Source: Thermoactinomyces daqus
GTDB lineage: Bacteria > Bacillota > Bacilli > Thermoactinomycetales > Thermoactinomycetaceae
Direction of reading: 5' to 3'
Length of the DNA stretch: 64,000 nucleotides
Assembly: GCF_000763315.1 (NCBI RefSeq)
Contig: NZ_JPST01000006.1
Coordinates: 86,503-150,502 of the forward strand
In this document: positions 62,725 through 64,000 of the stretch, one piece after another
Layout: each line of letters opens with the position of its first letter
How positions within the stretch are numbered: the stretch's first letter is position 1
Made by a program: the position numbers and the translations under genes
The notes under the pieces: model-generated
Seen by the model: the letters and a program-made list of their open reading frames with translations, nothing else
What the model was told of the DNA's origin: nothing
Database searches by the model: none

Positions 62725-63582
62725 ATGGCGGATTGGATTCAAGTGATTGTACAAACATTGATAACCGTGGTCGTCTTGTTTGTGTTGACCCGGTTGATGG
62801 GAAAAAGACAGATTATCCAACTCTCCCTGTTTGAGTACATCACCGGGATCACCATCGGGAATCTGGCGGCCCACATGTCTCTGGAAATGAAAGAGGGATA
62901 TTTGGGTTTTATTTCCCTGCTCGTCTGGGTGGCGGTCATTTTGTTTATTCATTTCTTGCAGCTGAAGAGCAAGACGGCCCGCGACTGGCTGGACGGCAAA
63001 GACACTGTCTTGATCAAAGAGGGAAAAGTGCTCGAGGATAACCTGAAAAAAGAGAGAATCACCATCGATGAGTTGATGTCCCAGCTGCGCAAGAAAAATG
63101 TGTTCAAGCTGTCCGATGTCGAGTTTGCGGTGATGGAACCGAACGGGATTATCGATGTCATGCTGAAAAAGGAATGCCTTCCGCTGACGCCCAAGATGCT
63201 GGGGCTGAAGGTTGCGGAGGAACGGGAACCGGAAATCGTGATTATGGATGGCAGCATTTTGGATGAAGCGTTGTTCCGCTTGGGCCGTAATCGGCGCTGG
63301 CTCAAGGAACAGCTGGAAAAGCAGGGGGTGCAGTTGGAAAATGTATTTGTCGGGCAAGTCGACTCCAGCGGCGAGCTGTATCTCGATGTGTATGATGACA
63401 AGCTCCAACTGGCGAAACCGCAAGAAAAACCGGCGCTCCTGGCGACTCTGAAAAAATGCGAAGCCGATTTGGAAATGTTCGCTCTGTCAACCGAGCGGGA
63501 AGACGTCAAAGCGATGTACGGAGAATGTGCCGCCAAACTGGAAAAAGTGATTGACCGATTAAAGCCTTATCTGACTACGTAA
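62725..63582 (+). CDS. DUF421/YetF-like membrane protein, forespore expressed
   Basis: Protein of 285 aa. Three N-terminal helices (about 5-85) carry LTRLMGKRQIIQLSLFEYITGITIGNLAA, the DUF421 (YetF/YcaP) core. The cytoplasmic domain (about 95-220) includes GKDTVLIKEGKVLEDNLKKERIT and LMSQLRKKNVFKLSDVEFAVMEPNG, followed by a charged helical tail (225-285) that resembles a DUF1657-type helical pair. The promoter is sigma-G type. In spore heat-resistance operons (spoVA-2mob) such a protein is encoded with DUF1657 and SpoVA proteins; no spoVA gene lies in this window. Confidence 0.87.
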   Translation: MADWIQVIVQTLITVVVLFVLTRLMGKRQIIQLSLFEYITGITIGNLAAHMSLEMKEGYLGFISLLVWVAVILFIHFLQLKSKTARDWLDGKDTVLIKEGKVLEDNLKKERITIDELMSQLRKKNVFKLSDVEFAVMEPNGIIDVMLKKECLPLTPKMLGLKVAEEREPEIVIMDGSILDEALFRLGRNRRWLKEQLEKQGVQLENVFVGQVDSSGELYLDVYDDKLQLAKPQEKPALLATLKKCEADLEMFALSTEREDVKAMYGECAAKLEKVIDRLKPYLTT

Positions 63583-63594
63583 GAGACAGCGGCA

Positions 63595-63630
63595 AACCCC
63601 TGCACTGTGATGGGTCGCAGGGGTTTTTTA
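63595..63630 (+). terminator. Terminator of the DUF421 gene
   Basis: AACCCCTGC (63595-63603) and GCAGGGGTT (63617-63625), then TTTTT. Confidence 0.92.
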
Positions 63631-63660
63631 TCTTTATCGAATCTACTAAGTTGCAGTTTA

Positions 63661-64000
63661 TTATTTCCAAATTGCTTTGATGAATTTTTCCATGTTATCC
63701 CATGTGGTTTTTAAATCTTTTGATAAAGGTTGCATATTAGAATTGTGTACATACGCGTTTAATGTATTTGTAGAACCCAAATAATCCTGAGAAGATACAG
63801 AAGTATTTACAGGCTTTAATTCATCTCGAGTTAGAATCTTGTTATTTTCCATATACTCGGAAACTCTTTTTACTTTAACTACCAATTTACTGTTGGTGTT
63901 ACAATCTGTTATGTTTTTCTTTTTAATATAGGCGTCTACACTTAATTCAAAAAAAACTCTGAATAAAACGGCGGCACAATTATAATGACCCCATACGCTT
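63661..64000 (-). CDS. Unrecognised protein, 3' part of a gene cut by the window edge
   Basis: The frame is open on the minus strand from the window edge to the TAA at 63661, at least 112 codons. A TTG at 63885 is not needed as a start because the frame continues upstream through RVFFELSVDAYIKKK and NITDCNTNSKLVVKVK. The C-terminus holds LNAYVHNSNMQPLSKDLKTT and ends FIKAIWK. Base composition is far more AT-rich than the rest of the window, which suggests horizontal origin. I do not recognise the family; the helical, charged style resembles proteins of defence or mobile islands, but that is only an impression. Confidence 0.65.
   Translation of the reverse strand, partial: SVWGHYNCAAVLFRVFFELSVDAYIKKKNITDCNTNSKLVVKVKRVSEYMENNKILTRDELKPVNTSVSSQDYLGSTNTLNAYVHNSNMQPLSKDLKTTWDNMEKFIKAIWK

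Overview
The window comes from an endospore-forming member of the Bacillales with moderate GC content. A thermophilic Thermoactinomycetaceae- or Alicyclobacillaceae-like lineage is my guess, but the family is not proven. The evidence is the Bacillus-type gene order miaB-ricA-cotE-mutS-mutL-miaA-hfq-spoVK-hflX-ynbB-glnR-glnA, several sporulation genes, strong Shine-Dalgarno (SD) sites with many TTG and GTG starts, and promoters matching sigma A, E, K and G. I found no rRNA, tRNA, CRISPR array or prophage.

Layout. 0.1-4.7 kb: a 2-oxoacid:ferredoxin oxidoreductase pair (korAB), a metallo-beta-lactamase-fold hydrolase, and xpt behind a guanine riboswitch. 4.8-7.7 kb (minus strand): a methyltransferase with a PadR regulator, and a FetAB-like ABC pair. 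8.3-26.2 kb: the conserved tRNA-modification, spore-coat, mismatch-repair and nitrogen block. Inside it, mutS is interrupted by an ORF-less group II intron of 797 nt, and hflX is frameshifted in a G7 run. 26.3-32.8 kb: a methyltransferase, cidR-cidAB, a 3-hydroxybutyrate dehydrogenase-like gene, a small hydrophobic-peptide ORF, a MerR/MFS pair and a membrane protein.

32.9-56.3 kb is an accessory carbohydrate island of about 23 kb. A GntR regulator fused to a solute-binding-protein domain faces a secreted TIM-barrel-like protein, a sugar ABC transporter, two Gfo/Idh/MocA oxidoreductases, a GH123-like hydrolase and a frameshifted GNAT. A second transcription unit encodes a deacetylase-like protein, a DegT aminotransferase, a ceramidase-like hydrolase, a ROK kinase, an AgaS-like SIS protein, an SSF symporter, NagB, NagA and another SIS protein. 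Both units carry a closely matching operator-like sequence. The content points to uptake and breakdown of an N-acetyl-amino-sugar glycan. Import by ABC and SSF systems rather than a PTS would explain the need for a ROK kinase ahead of NagA and NagB.

56.4-63.6 kb: asnS, dnaD, a fused YheC/D ATP-grasp and CotSA-like glycosyltransferase, amtB between two perfect GlnR/TnrA boxes, and a divergent DUF1657/DUF421 pair with a sigma-G promoter. The last 350 bases turn AT-rich and hold the 3' part of an unrecognised minus-strand gene, possibly the edge of another island.
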